The position numbers and the translations under genes are program-made. A stretch of DNA of 64,000 bases from Muricea muricata (Eukaryota; Cnidaria; Anthozoa; Malacalcyonacea; Plexauridae), in contig OY979718.1 of assembly GCA_963855995.1 (NCBI GenBank), positions 891,501-955,500 on the forward strand, in the 5' to 3' direction. Of the stretch, positions 9,900 through 23,441 are shown piece after piece (within the stretch, counting starts at the first letter, position 1; the number at the start of each line of letters is the position of its first letter). The notes below the pieces were generated by a model, which saw nothing but the letters and a program-made list of their open reading frames with translations, was not told the DNA's origin and made no database searches.

Positions 9900-12800
9900 A
9901 TGGCAGAAGAAGATTCTCACGCGGGAGAAGCCAAAAAGGTAGATGCTAGTGGCAGTTCTTCAGCTTTAAAAAATTTTCTAGCTGGTGGAGTTGGTGGAGT
10001 ATGTCTTGTAGGTGCAGGTCATCCGTTGGATACTATCAAGGTTTGTTCGCATTTCACAATCTTTCATGTTTAATTGTTTTATAATATTGCAGAATCATTA
10101 GTGACGTGACAAATCTCAACGTAATCAACACCCGCCGACCCGCGAGAACAAAATTCGTTTTAAGAAAAGCCACCAAGTTTTGTTTTGATTCTGACTTTCT
10201 TTTTGAAATTTTTAGAAATATGCGTTTTCGATTTTTTTTTTTTGTGACTTGGGAATTCTGTTATGTTATGAGTCCAAAGTCCACAGTTTTTACTCATCTT
10301 GTCTGTCAGTATGCCGGTACCCTAATTTGATCTACGTCGTGTAGTGAATGCAAACCAACATTGTAAATTGTGAAATCTAAAAGATACATTTTAATATACA
10401 CTTTATTACTTTTATTTATAAAATTTTATAAATTCCATTGGCTTGTAAAAATTGTTACATAACCTAATTATAACCATAAACTTCACCTTTGAAGTGCACA
10501 TCCTCTGACCTCTGTGGGATTTTCTAAAGCTAACAATTTGATTATGATCTGTAATTTTTGTTTTCTTGAAGAAAACAAACAATGCAAACATGGTTATAAG
10601 GCTAAGCAAACTTATAAAGTTGCCGATGCAGACTTGAAAAATCCAAATGCAAACTTAGTAAACATGATGCAGACATTTAATTGAAAGCAGGCCAGCACAT
10701 TTACGCATTTATTGCACATGTTGTCGTTGTTTCTCTTTCTGTATACTATGTAATTTGAACACAGTGGGTGTTCATACAGGAACACTGACATCGAGTTTAG
10801 TTTGCTATTTGTGCTAAGATGGGAATATTTCTTGCAATTGTTGAAGAACTATTGGTTTTTTCAATTTCTGTAATCTTACTTTAATAAAACAACAGTAAAC
10901 GATTGTCATGGGCCATCACTCTTAATCCTTCTAGATACATACCTTGTGAACGCGACATGCATTTATAAAAATGTTCATATTTTTGTTTTCACAGGGAGGT
11001 GCATAGGTAGGAAAGAATGACTGGCATTAAGTGCTTTAATGACCTTTTAGTGCCTTGTTAAGCAGACAATCAAAAATGAGAACCAAAGAATATTGATTAT
11101 TAACTATTGTAACTGGAACAAAACTTTATAATCATCCAAGAGAGCCCTCGGAGACATTTTAGTTCTTTTTAATGTCTATAAATGGCATTTAAGACTTCGA
11201 GTTACATCCATCATGAGTGAATAGAATTGAATGGCTTATTATATCAACATAGCCAAGTTAGTAGAAAAAATAGTTGGAGACAGGAAACAATTCACAAAAA
11301 GGTATCTGAGGCTCAAGAGGATGTACGAGAGGCAGTAGATGAATACACTGGATGCAGCACAAAAATGAATGAACTCGAAGCTTAAAAATCTAAATTTTTA
11401 GCGTTATCTATGTGAAAAGAAAAATACAAAAATTGTTACAAGTGTCACGCCTATATGGTATGTAGATTACTCAATAGTGATTTTAGGGATGAAAATAATG
11501 TCCATGACAATCGTTTACTGTTTCTTTATTAAAGCATGGATTGTTACAGAAATGGATAGGAAACTCGTCGTCATTTGTGATGTTTTCAGCGTGCTGATGG
11601 CGTTTCAACCTAGCTGCAAATTATGACATCACCAACTCCTCAAAACCTGCACGTTTAGCCATAGGTCGCCCCAAAATGGGAGACCGACGAAGCGGGAAGT
11701 CATCTGACTCTAAAACCGTATCTTTGCTTTTTTTTGTGTTTGCATCACGCTGTTGGCCTCGTTTGAACACCATGTTGGAAGATGTTGGCTTAATTTTAAA
11801 CTTGCTTAAAATTTCGTTCAACATCATGCAACATTGTTGGGCCAACAATGTTGCATGATGTTGGCTTCGTTTGAACAAGCCTTTAGATTACAACAACGTA
11901 ATGCAAACACAAAAAAAGCAAAGATACGGTTTTAGAGATGACTTCCCGCTTCGTCGGTCTCCCTTGTTGTTTGACAATAATTTGTGATAACGCGTTTTTA
12001 CCTACCCCTGCTAAGTACGAATGTCAAGCACTCAAAATTTGGGTGCCACGTGACCAGCCTGTGTCAGGGTGTTCGCCGTAGCGCGGGTAGCGAAGGTGAA
12101 GACCTTGAGAATCAGGTTGGTTTTACTGTAGCTTTCCCTTGTTCCTAAGTTTACAAACTAAGTGAACGTTTATAGCCGTCCCTGTTTGTTAGCGTCGTTC
12201 GTTCCTGTTGGGAATAGATTTCCTTTCCAGGGGAGGGTTGACTCACCAACCCTCGGCGTTTCTGAACAACTCCTCCTTGTCAAAATCATCCGGGACACAT
12301 CCACACGTTCCACCTAAACTTAATCAACCCGGTGCCAGCATCTTGTGGTAGTACACAAACTTTTGGACTTGATATTCACCAACACCCAGAATGAGATGAG
12401 TTGAAAACTCCTCTTTGAAATCGTTGTTGAACACGACGCTATTAAAATACTGGTTTTTTGTCAAAGATTTGATCGTATCTTGGGTTGGACACTGTCAACA
12501 GGTCATGCTTCTGTATCTTTTTTATTTCTGCTTCTAAACGTGTTCATAAAAGTGTTCAGACTTTATCTCAACATCGAAAATGTCCGCTCTCCTTGTTACA
12601 GTAGCCTGTAACTTCTCAATGCTAAATTTCGTAGGCTTTGCTTTGACAATTGTCAAGTAAACCAGCAGAGCATACAAGCTCCTACGGTGTTTTTATTTAT
12701 CAATTTGTCATTTTTTGTTGTAATACTACTTCCTCCTCATCCTTCCTCAGTAAATGACCATACCAACGGAGTTTACTTCGTTCAACAAGTGTTACCACGC

Positions 12801-15800
12801 TAGTTGTTATCGTTGTCCTTCTCCTGACTTCCTCATTTCTTAGCTTGTCCTTTAAGGTCACACCCAGCATCATTCTTAACATTCTCAACTTTCTTACATC
12901 CTTCTTCTTTAATCCCCAGCACTCTGAACCATACGTCATCACCGGCCTGACCATTGTAGTGCATATCTTTGCGTTTACTCTCATGGACATCCTTTTGTCA
13001 TTCAAGACTGTCTTCACTTCCCTCCATTTCATCCAACTAGCACTCACTCTGGCCTGTACCTCCTTTTCACATCCTCCTTTATTGTTGATCAGTGATCCTA
13101 GATACTTAAAACTTTTCACCTGTTTCAGTTCCTCTCTATGCATGTCTCTAATGTTCACCTGCTCTTCTCCGTCTCCATCTTTTCAACATTCATCTTTAAC
13201 CCATACTTCTCCAGGCACTCTTGCAACTTCAAAAGTCTCTCTTCCAGTTGTTCTTCGCTGTCTGCCATAATTGCTAGGTCATCTGCAAAAAGCAACTCCC
13301 ACAGGTTTTGTACTCTCAGATGCTCTGACAGAACATCGATGATGACCGCAAACAAGAGGGGACTCAATGCTGATCCTTGATGTAGACCCACTCCAATTTC
13401 GAATTCTCTCGACAGTCCTTCAATTGTTCTCACCGCTGTCTTACAATCCTGCCATGTCTCCATGACCATTCTCACTAGCTTCTCTGATACTCCTTTTCGT
13501 CGCAGACACCGGTACAATACTTCCCTTGGTACACGATCATACGCTTTCTCCAGGTCAACAAAACCGCAAAACACTGCCAAATTTCCGTCTATCCTTTTGT
13601 TTACCAATTGCCTGACAATGAATATCGCATCTACCGTACTCTTTCCCGGCATAAAGCCGAACTGCTTTGGGTAAATTTTTCTGCCATCTTGCTTTAGGTC
13701 AATGCGCTTGTCCAATGTCCTTTCCAAAATTTTTAATCCATGTTCCAATAACTTAATTCCTCGATAGTTTCCACACTTAAAAATGGGCGCTATCAAACTT
13801 TTCCTCCAGTTCTCCGGCATCTTTTCCCACACTGCTTTCAGTAAGTCTGACATCCAAATTAAGCATTCCTCATCACCTGCTCTTAACATATCAATACTAA
13901 CTTCGCTGACTCCTGGCTCTTTGTTACTTTTCATTCCGCTCATTGCCTCCTCACTTCTTCCACTTCAATCCCTTTTTCTGATCCTTCCATTTTATACATT
14001 TCTATTTACTCTTCCCGTTTACTTTCTATATTAAGAAGTTCTTCAAAATACTCCGCACACCTTAAGCTGATCTTATCTTCATCAAATAACATTTTCCCTT
14101 CCTTATCTTTTATGATGTCAATGTTTCCCAGTCTCTCCCCGCTCTCTCTGCCTTGCCTTTGCGATTCTGTAGATTCGTTTTTCCCGTTCTTGGTTCTTCA
14201 GTCTGCCATACAATTCCTCCGTACCCTACTTTCTGGCGATTGCCACAATCTTTTTGGCTTCTCTTCTCTTTAACCTTTATTTATCCTTATCTCGTTCAAG
14301 CTTTGACATCTGCCATTTCTTAAACGCTAGCTTCTTGTGCTTGAGTACTTGTCTCACATCCTCATTCCACCACCATGGTTCTCTCTGTTCTTGTCTACCA
14401 GGATTCCTTCTTCCTAATACCTCATCACTCGCCATCTCTTGCTAAATTTCCTCCACCTCACCTTCGTTACTCCTGTTCACATTTGCCATTTTCACCACAT
14501 CTCTGAACTTTGACCTTGTTTTCCCCATCTTTGATTTCCATATCTTAAATCTTCCTACCTTTCTGACCTTTCGTTTATGTTCTTTGCTCTTCCACATGTC
14601 AAGCACAACCATTCTGTGTTGGTTCACGATCTCACTTTCTGGGATGACTTTACAATCCTTCAGATTTTTTACCTTGCTTTGCTTTATCAAGATATAATAG
14701 TCTAGGTGATGGTTCTTCCACCACTGCTAAATGTGATAAGATGCTCTTCCTTTTTACGGTACCTTGTATTACAAACTAGCAACTCTTTTCTCTGTGCCAT
14801 GTCTAGGATTTTCTCTCCTTTATTTCTCTCTCACTAACTCTTTTCACGTCCACTACATTATCTTTCCATTTTCGTCATAAAATAATTCCCACTCCATTTC
14901 TTTAGTTCGACTCTCCACTGTATATAATTTTATATCCTCTCGCCGCATTACCTCTCCATTTAGTTTCTTGGACGCACATTACTCTCCCCGTCGTTGATCC
15001 TAATTCCAATTAGCAAATCTCCACTTCTCCATTCCTTTCCGATTTCTAGGTAGCTCAATCAGGCTAATGCGGTACGCCGTCATACCCATCTACTCTTCCA
15101 GCGGAGTCCCAAGCTTTCTTTTTGTCGCAGGCAGGTGGGGACGCCCACGCAGTTCTTCGGGCTGTACCCCGCCCTTGTTCAGGGATCATAGCATAAAATT
15201 GGAGCAATAAAATAAAATGTTTCGCTGCCGGATGCCCTTCCTGACGCCAACCTCGTTTAGTCTCCTTTTACGACACGCAGAGGATGCGTTGGGTCTATTC
15301 TTATGCTGCCGGAACCCGATTTGTCATACTGTTACGTTCAAATTCTAAGTGAACTTATTTAGTAGTATTTACTTATATTCATCTTGTTGTTGTTTTGCTT
15401 TGTCTTCTCGCTGCAAATTTCCCATCACCATCGTGAAACGTCTTATTTTTGCGTCAACTTACCTTCACTTTTTGTAAATTTTGCTTACTCATTCCAATTT
15501 GCTGCTTTAAACGTTTGAATTACATCTTGCATTGACTACAAGATAATTATGATTGGTTTGAAGTGGCCAGTATAAGCGTTGGAATCCACTGGAAGTTCAG
15601 TTAAACGTGTAGTATCCTGATGCATTGCAATAACAATAGCGGTCCTTCAGCGATCGTACCAAAATATCTTTGTTTGATTTTGTCGGTGGAAAGTGCATGT
15701 CTAGAAAGCGACTTGACAATATTCAAGCTAAGATGTAATTTTTTGAAAATCGGATTGGAATAAACTGTCTATACAGTAGAGTACATTTGACTTTTTATTA

Positions 15801-18800
15801 CGTTTATTTCCCCTCTATAGTTGACTAACATGATGTAGGTAACAATACGACCAATAGAAACAAAAATATAGACAATACTTAAGCTGGTGCTGCCTTAAAA
15901 ATTTAATTATTGATGAAATTTTTTTGTGCTTTTGACAGGTTCGACTTCAAACGCAACCAAAAGTCGCACCTGGAGAAAGTCCGCTTTTTACTGGTACATT
16001 CGATTGTGCAAGAAAAACAATTTCAAAGGAGGTAAAACTTGTTGCTAACTGCTGTAAGCTCTGAAATAGTGAGGCATTGTGCGAGGTAGCAAGTCCTCTG
16101 CAACTCCCATTGCTTCTTTCTCGTCCTGAGAGATTGAGGGGTGAATTATTTCTCCTCACCTTTATATAATTGATTATGACTGTAAATTCATTGACATCCA
16201 TCAAAGAAAATCGCAGAAGAAATAAATAATAAAGATCTTTAACCAAGTACTTGGCAAAGTGGTTTGCAACGGCAAAAAATTGAAACTTTTACAGTTCGTT
16301 GCTATCCTGTCTCCAGGGACTTGGTTGATTTGGAAAAATTGTAATTAATGTAAACAAGCTTGAACAAAACTGAACTACACTACATCAGAAAAGTCGTTTA
16401 TACATCTGTTTATACAAATCAAATGCATGGGCATGTTTGTCGTGTGATAATTCTTATTGTGATTTATCAACACTGTATGTTTAGACAAAGAGAAGAAAAT
16501 TGAATTATTTTATTTAAATAATAATTAGGGATTTCTTGGATTGTACAAAGGCATGGCTACACCTATTGTTGGAGTTACTCCACTTTATGCATTCTGTTTT
16601 CTTGGATTTTCGGTTGGGAAGAAACTTCAGCAAAAACGCCCTGATGATGAAATGAGGTATACTACTATTCATTACAGTTATATTACGATCATGATTACGA
16701 TTACAGTATAAAAATATCGCGGTGTACGGTTTGAGTTTTGGTAAGATGTAAGCAAGTACATGCACAATAAATGTATGTTATAAAATAATAGATATAATGT
16801 AGTCCATACAGAATATTTCTAACCCCGATTTCAGTAAAGTGATTACATCTATCTTTTTAGTGAAATTTAAAATAAGTAAACGGAGCTGTATTAAAAACGT
16901 AACTATAATTGAATTATAGACAAAAAACCCGAAATAGTAATTATAAACATGTATAAAAGCTATAAAGATAGAAATTCTAATCAGATAAATCCATATTTAT
17001 GCAAAGGTAACAGAATGTCAAACTAGATTAACATTAATATGACAGGGCAGGGAACAACAAAAAAATTCGTTGCCTCGAGCTGGATTTGAACTCGCGAGAA
17101 TCTTTGGGTTTTTATACCGCTGCTCTACAAGGAAAATAGTTTAAGATTGTTTGATATGTGAAGAAGACGTAAGTAGTGATGACGCGTATTTTCCAATTTT
17201 ACGTCTCTTCAGAGTAGAACTGCGTTGCAAGTTGCAAAAACAATTGCAGCATGTAACATCGTATCTTTAGCATCGTAGCGATTTTACCGATAAATTGGAT
17301 ATAAGCTTATACGATACGTTTTAGTTATCTTCAAATATTTAATGCCGGTATGGTGGCTGGTGTGTTTACAACGGGAATAATGGCGCCAGGAGAAAGAATA
17401 AAATGTCTGTTACAGGTTTGTAGACAGCACGGTGTTTTTACTCTATTCACACCCTCATGATTATGGACACTTATTTTCGACAAGTGAGATGGGTTCGGGA
17501 AAAGAAGGTGAAATTTCCAAGAGCTTCATTCAGTCTGACTTGCTATAACATATTTATTAATTTTTCACGTCAAAATCCCAAAGCTACAACATCTAGCGGC
17601 TGTGAAAACTAAAACATCTAGTTTCTGTGAAAACTACAACTATAGTTTTTAAAACTACAAAAACTGCAACATCTAACTTCTGTGAAAACTACAACAACTA
17701 GTTTCTGTCAACACTTTGACATCTAGTTTCTGTGAATGTAGATTCAACAAGCATCAGCAGAGAAGGCGAAATACAGCGGTCCTCTAGATTGTGCCAAAAA
17801 AATATTCAAAGAAAGCGGAATAAGAGGATTATATAAAGGCACAGGAGCAACATTATTAAGAGGTTCGTTGGAAATAAAGATTATTTTATAAGAATGATCT
17901 AGGAATCTTTTACTGCATGTGGCAGACACATCACAAATTTAGCTGCATGGAGAGATTCAGGTTTCAAGATAAAACTACTTTTTGCTACCCGAAATTATTT
18001 AAATTGTCACTGTCGTAATAAAACCGTGTACTCTTTATCTTGATTAACTAATTATCATGTGAAAATAAACGATCAAGTTTCTGCATGCATCTCTTGTTTT
18101 GTTTTCTCGATTTTGATTTTTAAAAAATCAGATTAAATAACTTACTATAGTACTTTACTATACTGGTGCAAAGTTTAAATAATTTCAGCTTGAAAGATAT
18201 TTATGATTTTGTAAACGTTCTAGTATTTATATATAAAATGTGTGAATAAATGACGTCACAAGCTATATTTGGGTGTTTTAAAACAGTAATATTGATGGTT
18301 TATTTTGATAATGATTATTAAACTATCATGATAATGAAATTATACATACTTATGACCTGGCAATACACGCATACTTGGTGAGTTATTGCTACAATATATC
18401 GTTAAATGTTTATTGGAAAATCTTTCCGGTATTGCTGTAGATTTACCAGGTAGTGGAGTATACTTTATGACGTATGAAGCTTTGTTAAAATGGATGACCC
18501 CCGAAGGAAAAACGTAAGTAGCTACACTGTGCAGTATGCATGAGAACTTGGGGCCTGTAGCACCCCCTCGGAAACTCTTCAATGGGGCAAAAGTTTTCTA
18601 AGGAACGGCGTCTTCTTTTTGTTTATTGGTCGAAGGAAATTCAAACGAACCAATGAAGATCACTCTAACGTGCAAGAGCTACAATCATGGAGATTAATTA
18701 GTAGACAAAACAATAATTTCTCAAATTTCCCCCCTCCCCCCAATACAATGTTGATGTGTGCTTGATTTCACTGCCAAAGGTTTGTGCTATGATCAACATT

Positions 18801-21800
18801 GTGTTTGGGTGGAGGGGGGCTATTTTGTTAGTGAATACTAACATACTTAAGAAATGCTCTACAACAATGCTAAAAGTACATGCTTTTTATACAAAGTCCA
18901 CATATATTATTTCCATGATTGTACATTCTCCACACCTTGGCCAGTACACGATGCTGCTTTACTTGGTGTACTTTAGACCACGCAACAAACATATAACGGT
19001 GACTATTCAATCATATGTTGTTGCTTCCCGTATTTTTAAATATCTATACCAAATTTGTTGTCTATTGATGGCATCCGTTATGTAAAGCAGACTATTACAG
19101 TACATGTATAATTCATAGATATCTCATATACACTAGATGGTGCATCCCACGCAATTTGGGCAGGCGAAAATTGAAGCCAGATCGCAGGCGCTGGTCGTTC
19201 CCACGGAGTTGACAAGGAGCGTAATAATTTGTGTATTTTGCATTGCGGAAATGGACAAAGTTGACAATAAGTCCTCTTTAATGCACCTGAAAAGTATTTA
19301 ATATACAAATGCGGAAAAGTATAGTGTTTTCTGCAGCATTTTTTTACGAGTGGGAACGGACGAATATGGCCGCCGCCTATTGTTATGAAGGAATACCGCT
19401 GAGATTTTTAGCTTCACTTTTGATGTACAGATGCGCTATCTAGTGTATATGAGATATCCATGGCATAATTGCACTTTGAGTGCAATGAACGGTTCCCTTG
19501 TTCATAAAAAATTTCTCAAGCACTATTATAAATGAATAATTTACCGGATAACCTGGGCTAAATTAGGCTGAAGTTAACGTGGATAATGATTACGCAATTA
19601 GCGAGAAATAAAATTTCATATCTATGTGATTTGTGTAAACGTGCAATCTGTGTTTTTTTTTCTCATTGCAGACGTAATGATCTTAGCCCATTAAAGATTT
19701 TAACTGCTGGAGGTAGAACCTAATGAAATACATTTGTACATTGTTTTTATAATTGCGAACGGCACAAGAATATGAATTAATCCAACGATGTAAATGATCC
19801 TAAATTAGGAATGTTGCGTAATAAAAGAAATTTCCGCTCTCTCCATGCCAAGAAAATTAAACAGATACCAGCATACCGGCTTTTTGGCATGAATATCAGC
19901 GAATCTCGATTTTGAAATTAAAGTGAAAACACAATCTGCGGTTGTAAACTGAATTGCGCGATAATTTCAAAGCTGTCTGAAAGGCATTTCACTCATATTT
20001 TTAGCCTTTCAATGCATGATAAAAGTTGTTATTTTAGCCCTGAACGAGGAAAGATTTCTCTGTCATAATACTGGAACATACAATTCACACAATCCATGCA
20101 GGATTTGTAATAACCTGTCTGTGGCTATGCAGTTCAATCATCGCCCCTTCTGAGCTCAATATTTAAGATTTATAATTTTTGATTAATTAATTAATAGATT
20201 TAACATCTTATCAGCCAATCGCGTGTGTGTTTAGGTTTTGCGGGAATGGCTAACTGGACTGTTGCAATAGCTCCAGATACTCTGAAGTCAAGACTTCAAA
20301 CAGGTACTAGACTATGTTCCAGTACGACATTGATATTGAATATGCACGATAAGCATTTACTTTACTCTGTTTTTCCAGCACCTGATGGGACTTATCCAAA
20401 TGGTGTCCGCGATGTTTTTAAACAATTGGTAAGTTGATGGTGTATCCTTGTATGTATTGGTCAACAATTGTTATATTCATTCATACATCTATCTTATCCG
20501 ACTGTGAACTGGGCCGAGAACCAGCGCTGCATGGGATAGATATCCGATTTGCTGTTTGCAATGTTTATTCTTTATGAAACTCGCTGAAACTTATGTGTAC
20601 TAACAAGATTAGTTATGCTGTTAATGCGTCTACCATACGTTTTCATTTAAATATATTTAAGCAAACTATGGTAGATTTGATCGAAAAATGATCTTCTGTT
20701 GACAAGTAGTGCCAGTCCTTTAATTTCTGTGTCTTTAGTTCACCTGCAGTACTTGGCATTATAAGGCCATTGTACTGCAATATTCAGACACAGGTTTTTT
20801 ATTGTATTTTATTTTAGATGCGTGAAGAAGGTCCCAAAGGTTTATTTAAAGGTTTAACTCCGATAATGTTGCGGGCATTTCCGGCAAATGCGGTAAGTGA
20901 TTTTCGAGATTTAGGGTAAGAGTCGAGTAAGTTGACGTTTTCATATTGTAGAGCAGGAACATGCATACGATCAAATGCATGGATCGCGAATCTCAAAATA
21001 AGCAAAAGAGTTTACTCTCTTCGTGTACGATTTATGGTAATTCCCGCGTGTATTTTTCTAAATCTTACTTCCGGTTGGTCAGTTTCAGTCAAACAATTTG
21101 AATAACAAACCGAGTATACGCGAAGGTGAGTAAACTGAGATTCGCGATCCATGTTTGTCTGGCTTCTCCATGGACTTGACGACGCTATAGCTATAGCTTG
21201 TGTCTTCTTACTCCGCCTGTCGTGGGCGTGGCAGAGTGATAAATTCACCTCGCTCAGTTTTCTGGGGGGAGGGTGTTATGTCGAAAGTTGGGCTGCCGCT
21301 CATGGGTGATGCCGCTGGGCACAGACCGTGTGAGCCGTTCTAAACACGGCGTTTAAACTCAATTTCTAGCGGAATATGTTAACAAAACACACATTTTAAC
21401 ATGTATACTACAACATCTAAACCCCAAGACTGTTTTACGAGCAATGATTCTCGTGCAAAATGTTTTAAAACGACAAATTCCACTTTATCGAGGAGTGATG
21501 AATCGCGGTGAAGTTTTGAGCGTTTCCGCCATTTTCCTCTATGTTTCCACTTGAATTTCTACACGTGGATCAAACTCGTATTCTACTTAGATATCTGCAG
21601 TGCATACTGTACCGCTTCAAAAGTGGGTTTAAAAGTAAATTTGAAAGTATCAAGTTTATTATTATGTTTGTTGCGAACTTGCCTTTTGTTAATTCAAATT
21701 TGTCTCTTGTCAAAGAGAAAAATGGAAATGACACAAATTATCCTGGTTAAACATGCTAGCCTGTGTCATGTAAACACGTACTACTCCTCCCTTAAAATTA

Positions 21801-22537
21801 TTGCATGGTGTGCTAAACAGCTAGAATTGTCATTAGCATCCTTTTTCCTCCTTAGGCTATGGCTCTTTATTATGAAAAGTTAGTGAAGGGTGTGAATGCC
21901 TTTTATACCTTTGAATGCCAAATTAAAATTGATTGCCATGAATGCCAACTTAACTCTTGAGGCTATGAATACTAATGTTACTTGATAATGTTACATATAC
22001 AATGGCTTGAATGCTAATGTTATGACATGTAGAGCAAATGATGTTAATAGTACGACAGCTAATGCTATGAACGAACTAATAAATGTTACTACACTCGCAG
22101 TATTGTGCATGAGTATAATAAACGAATATATACCCCATCTCCAATTAACGTTGTAGTTACGGCCTTGCCTGGCCTTGTGTCCATTTTCACCTCGGCAGGC
22201 GGAGCGCACGCCTTAGCAGACGTGTTATTTTCTGAGAACTTCAACGCTGCACAAGCGCACTAAGCTAATGATAATCGACTGATCGGTTATCATACCGATG
22301 TCACGTAAAAGCGGTTCGATTGGCCGACTAAAATCGCTCAAAACATTATGCGCAGTAACACAGGTAACGATTTAGTCAGTTGACAAAAATCCTGACTTTC
22401 GACGAAATAATTCAATTATCAGTTTGTAAGACCAAGACAACTGGCAATTCTTGCAATATTTTTCTCCTTTTCAGGCATGTTTCCTAGGTTATGAAATGGC
22501 AATGAAATTTCTAAATTGGATAGCACCAAACTGGTAG
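9900..22537 (+). CDS. SLC25A20: Mitochondrial carnitine/acylcarnitine carrier, copy A (11 exons, 314 aa)
   Basis: The family exchanges acylcarnitine for carnitine across the inner mitochondrial membrane, feeding beta-oxidation. Exons: 9900-10040, 15939-16031, 16529-16656, 17325-17415, 17742-17862, 18441-18513, 19672-19712, 20235-20303, 20379-20428, 20818-20892 and 22475-22537 (TAG). All have GT..AG borders and matching phases. The three mitochondrial-carrier repeats show signatures PLDTIK (42-47), PGERIK (142-147) and APDTLK (242-247). The last has Ala where the family pattern has Pro. The glutamate at 144 is the usual CACT form. The Arg191-Asp192 pair, known for substrate binding in mammalian CACT, is kept. 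The C-terminal exon [12 protein letters not shown] is almost as in vertebrates. AATAAA lies at 22624. It is followed 904 bp later by copy B. Confidence 0.95.
10879..11534. mobile_element. Non-autonomous inverted-repeat element
   Basis: Terminal inverted repeats of about 33 bp with two mismatches share CAGTAAACGATTGTCATGG and a CTTTAATAAA outer end (10879-10911 and 11502-11534). The roughly 590-bp interior has no ORF. It lies in intron 1 of carrier copy A. Confidence 0.72.
11678..11963. mobile_element. Fold-back element with 75-bp arms and an inner hairpin
   Basis: Arms at 11678-11755 and 11889-11963 share GGGAGACCGACGAAGCGGG and TAAAACCGTATCTTTGC in opposite orientation, with a few indels. 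The interior holds a second, perfect hairpin centred near 11842 (CAACATCATGCAACATTGTT and its complement). The whole 286-bp element could fold into a double hairpin. No ORF is credible here. Confidence 0.8.
11985..12121. repeat. Decayed terminus related to the 51709-53870 element
   Basis: CACGTGACCAGC, then CAGGGTGTTCGCCGTAGCGC, then GGTAGCGAAGGTGAAGACCTT, ending in CAGGTTGG, aligns in order with the right end of the element at 53801-53870. No opposite end was found nearby, so this is probably a relic. Confidence 0.5.
12690..15325 (-). mobile_element. Decayed RTE-like non-LTR retrotransposon
   Basis: On the minus strand the 13943-13155 ORF is a reverse transcriptase. It has [16 protein letters not shown], the palm motif [27 protein letters not shown] and the catalytic FADDLAIM. 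The 13158-12700 ORF continues in another frame with the C-terminal part ([29 protein letters not shown]). Upstream, 14690-14442 is the basic linker after the endonuclease, and the endonuclease region itself (about 14700-15090) is broken. The 5' region near 15220-15325 carries the GGAAGGGCATCCGGC motif known from 5' regions of this LINE type. Frames are broken at several points, so it is inactive. It sits antisense in intron 1 of carrier copy A. Confidence 0.85.
17060..17135 (-). repeat. tRNA-like sequence (pseudogene or SINE head)
   Basis: On the minus strand TAGAGCAGCGGTA resembles an A box and GAGTTCAAATCC a B box, spaced as in a tRNA. The acceptor stem does not pair convincingly, so I do not call a functional tRNA gene. 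It lies in intron 3 of carrier copy A. Confidence 0.4.
17580..17741 (+). repeat. Minisatellite abutting the exon 5 splice acceptor
   Basis: About six imperfect copies of a roughly 26-31-bp unit around ACATCTAGTTTCTGTGAAAA run right up to the TAG acceptor of carrier copy A exon 5 (17742). The last unit supplies the pyrimidine tract. The matching intron of copy B lacks the array. Confidence 0.75.
17863..19671. other. Carrier copy A introns 5 and 6
   Basis: Apart from exon 6 (18441-18513) and the inverted-repeat element at 19113-19467, nothing coding or structured was recognised in this stretch. Confidence 0.5.
19113..19467. mobile_element. MITE-like inverted-repeat element
   Basis: The ends share TCTCATATACACTAGAT in opposite orientation (about 19119-19140 and 19435-19460). 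The 350-bp interior carries no ORF. It lies in intron 6 of carrier copy A. Confidence 0.65.
20893..22474. other. Carrier copy A intron 10
   Basis: Intron of about 1.6 kb. Between about 21890 and 22090 there is a degenerate simple repeat built on GAATGCTAATGTTA. I see no gene in it. Confidence 0.5.
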
Positions 22538-23441
22538 GAGAGTTACATCACTACACGATGGTAGGAATTATGGAACAATGTGTTGTATAAAATTTTTCTT
22601 AATATTTGCCCACAGTTTATATCAATAAATATTTGATGTGGCGATAAATTGTTTTGCTACGAGGGTTTCCTCTTGTGTATGCAGGTCTAAGTGATATTAT
22701 TCTGCTGCAACTCTCTCCTTCTTGACCGCATGTTGGACTGGGACAAAAAAAAGTGCATTCGTGTGCGAAACATGAGAACACAGCAAAAAGGAAGTGGATA
22801 TACAGCAGGCAATTACACTTGACCTATTTTAAGTTTGGTCGGTGTCAATTATTTTGAAGTCCATCCACGTTCTTCGTTCTTAAACATTTTACGCGCTATC
22901 CCAGGCTCTATATACAAATTAAAGGTCTATATTACATTACACCCAATTTTGTTGGTATAAACTTCATGTATTTTCATGCAGTATCACAAGACTAAAAACA
23001 GTCAATCCCAGTACAGCTTTATAAAAATACTTATGCTTGTAAACAGATTTCTATATTGTTTGCACGGAATGGGTGACTGATAAGAGAGACACTCAAGCAT
23101 CGCGCATGTCGCATCATTACCCTCTCTGCTCATGTCGATTATTATCTGATCGTTACCAGTCAGTTGCGGTTAATTCTGGCTGTTTTGCCATAATTCTAGC
23201 CAGAAAACTTTATAAACATACATAGGAAGAAGCACAAATTCGGAGAGATTGAAGTTAATTTAAATTGTGACTATTCAAAGGCAACCTCGATCGTACTGGG
23301 TACGAGTTTGGTTCAAATGATCTACTTTTTGTATACACCCTGCACCATACCCTGCACCACTGCCCTGCACACTCAATTTAACATTCCAGAAATATTTCGA
23401 ATTGCGCACTATTACGCAAGGTCAGAAGGAGTGCTTGTAAA
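22538..23441. other. Spacer between the two carrier copies
   Basis: It contains the AATAAA of copy A (22624-22629) and must contain the copy B promoter. No other gene is visible. Confidence 0.6.

Noticed and set aside
12845..14034. Plus-strand ORFs rich in Ser, Phe and Thr
   Set aside because: They are complements of the RTE-like reverse transcriptase on the minus strand.
17060..17135. Functional tRNA gene on the minus strand
   Set aside because: A and B box-like sequences are present, but the acceptor stem does not pair and there is no clear anticodon arm. Kept only as a tRNA-like repeat.
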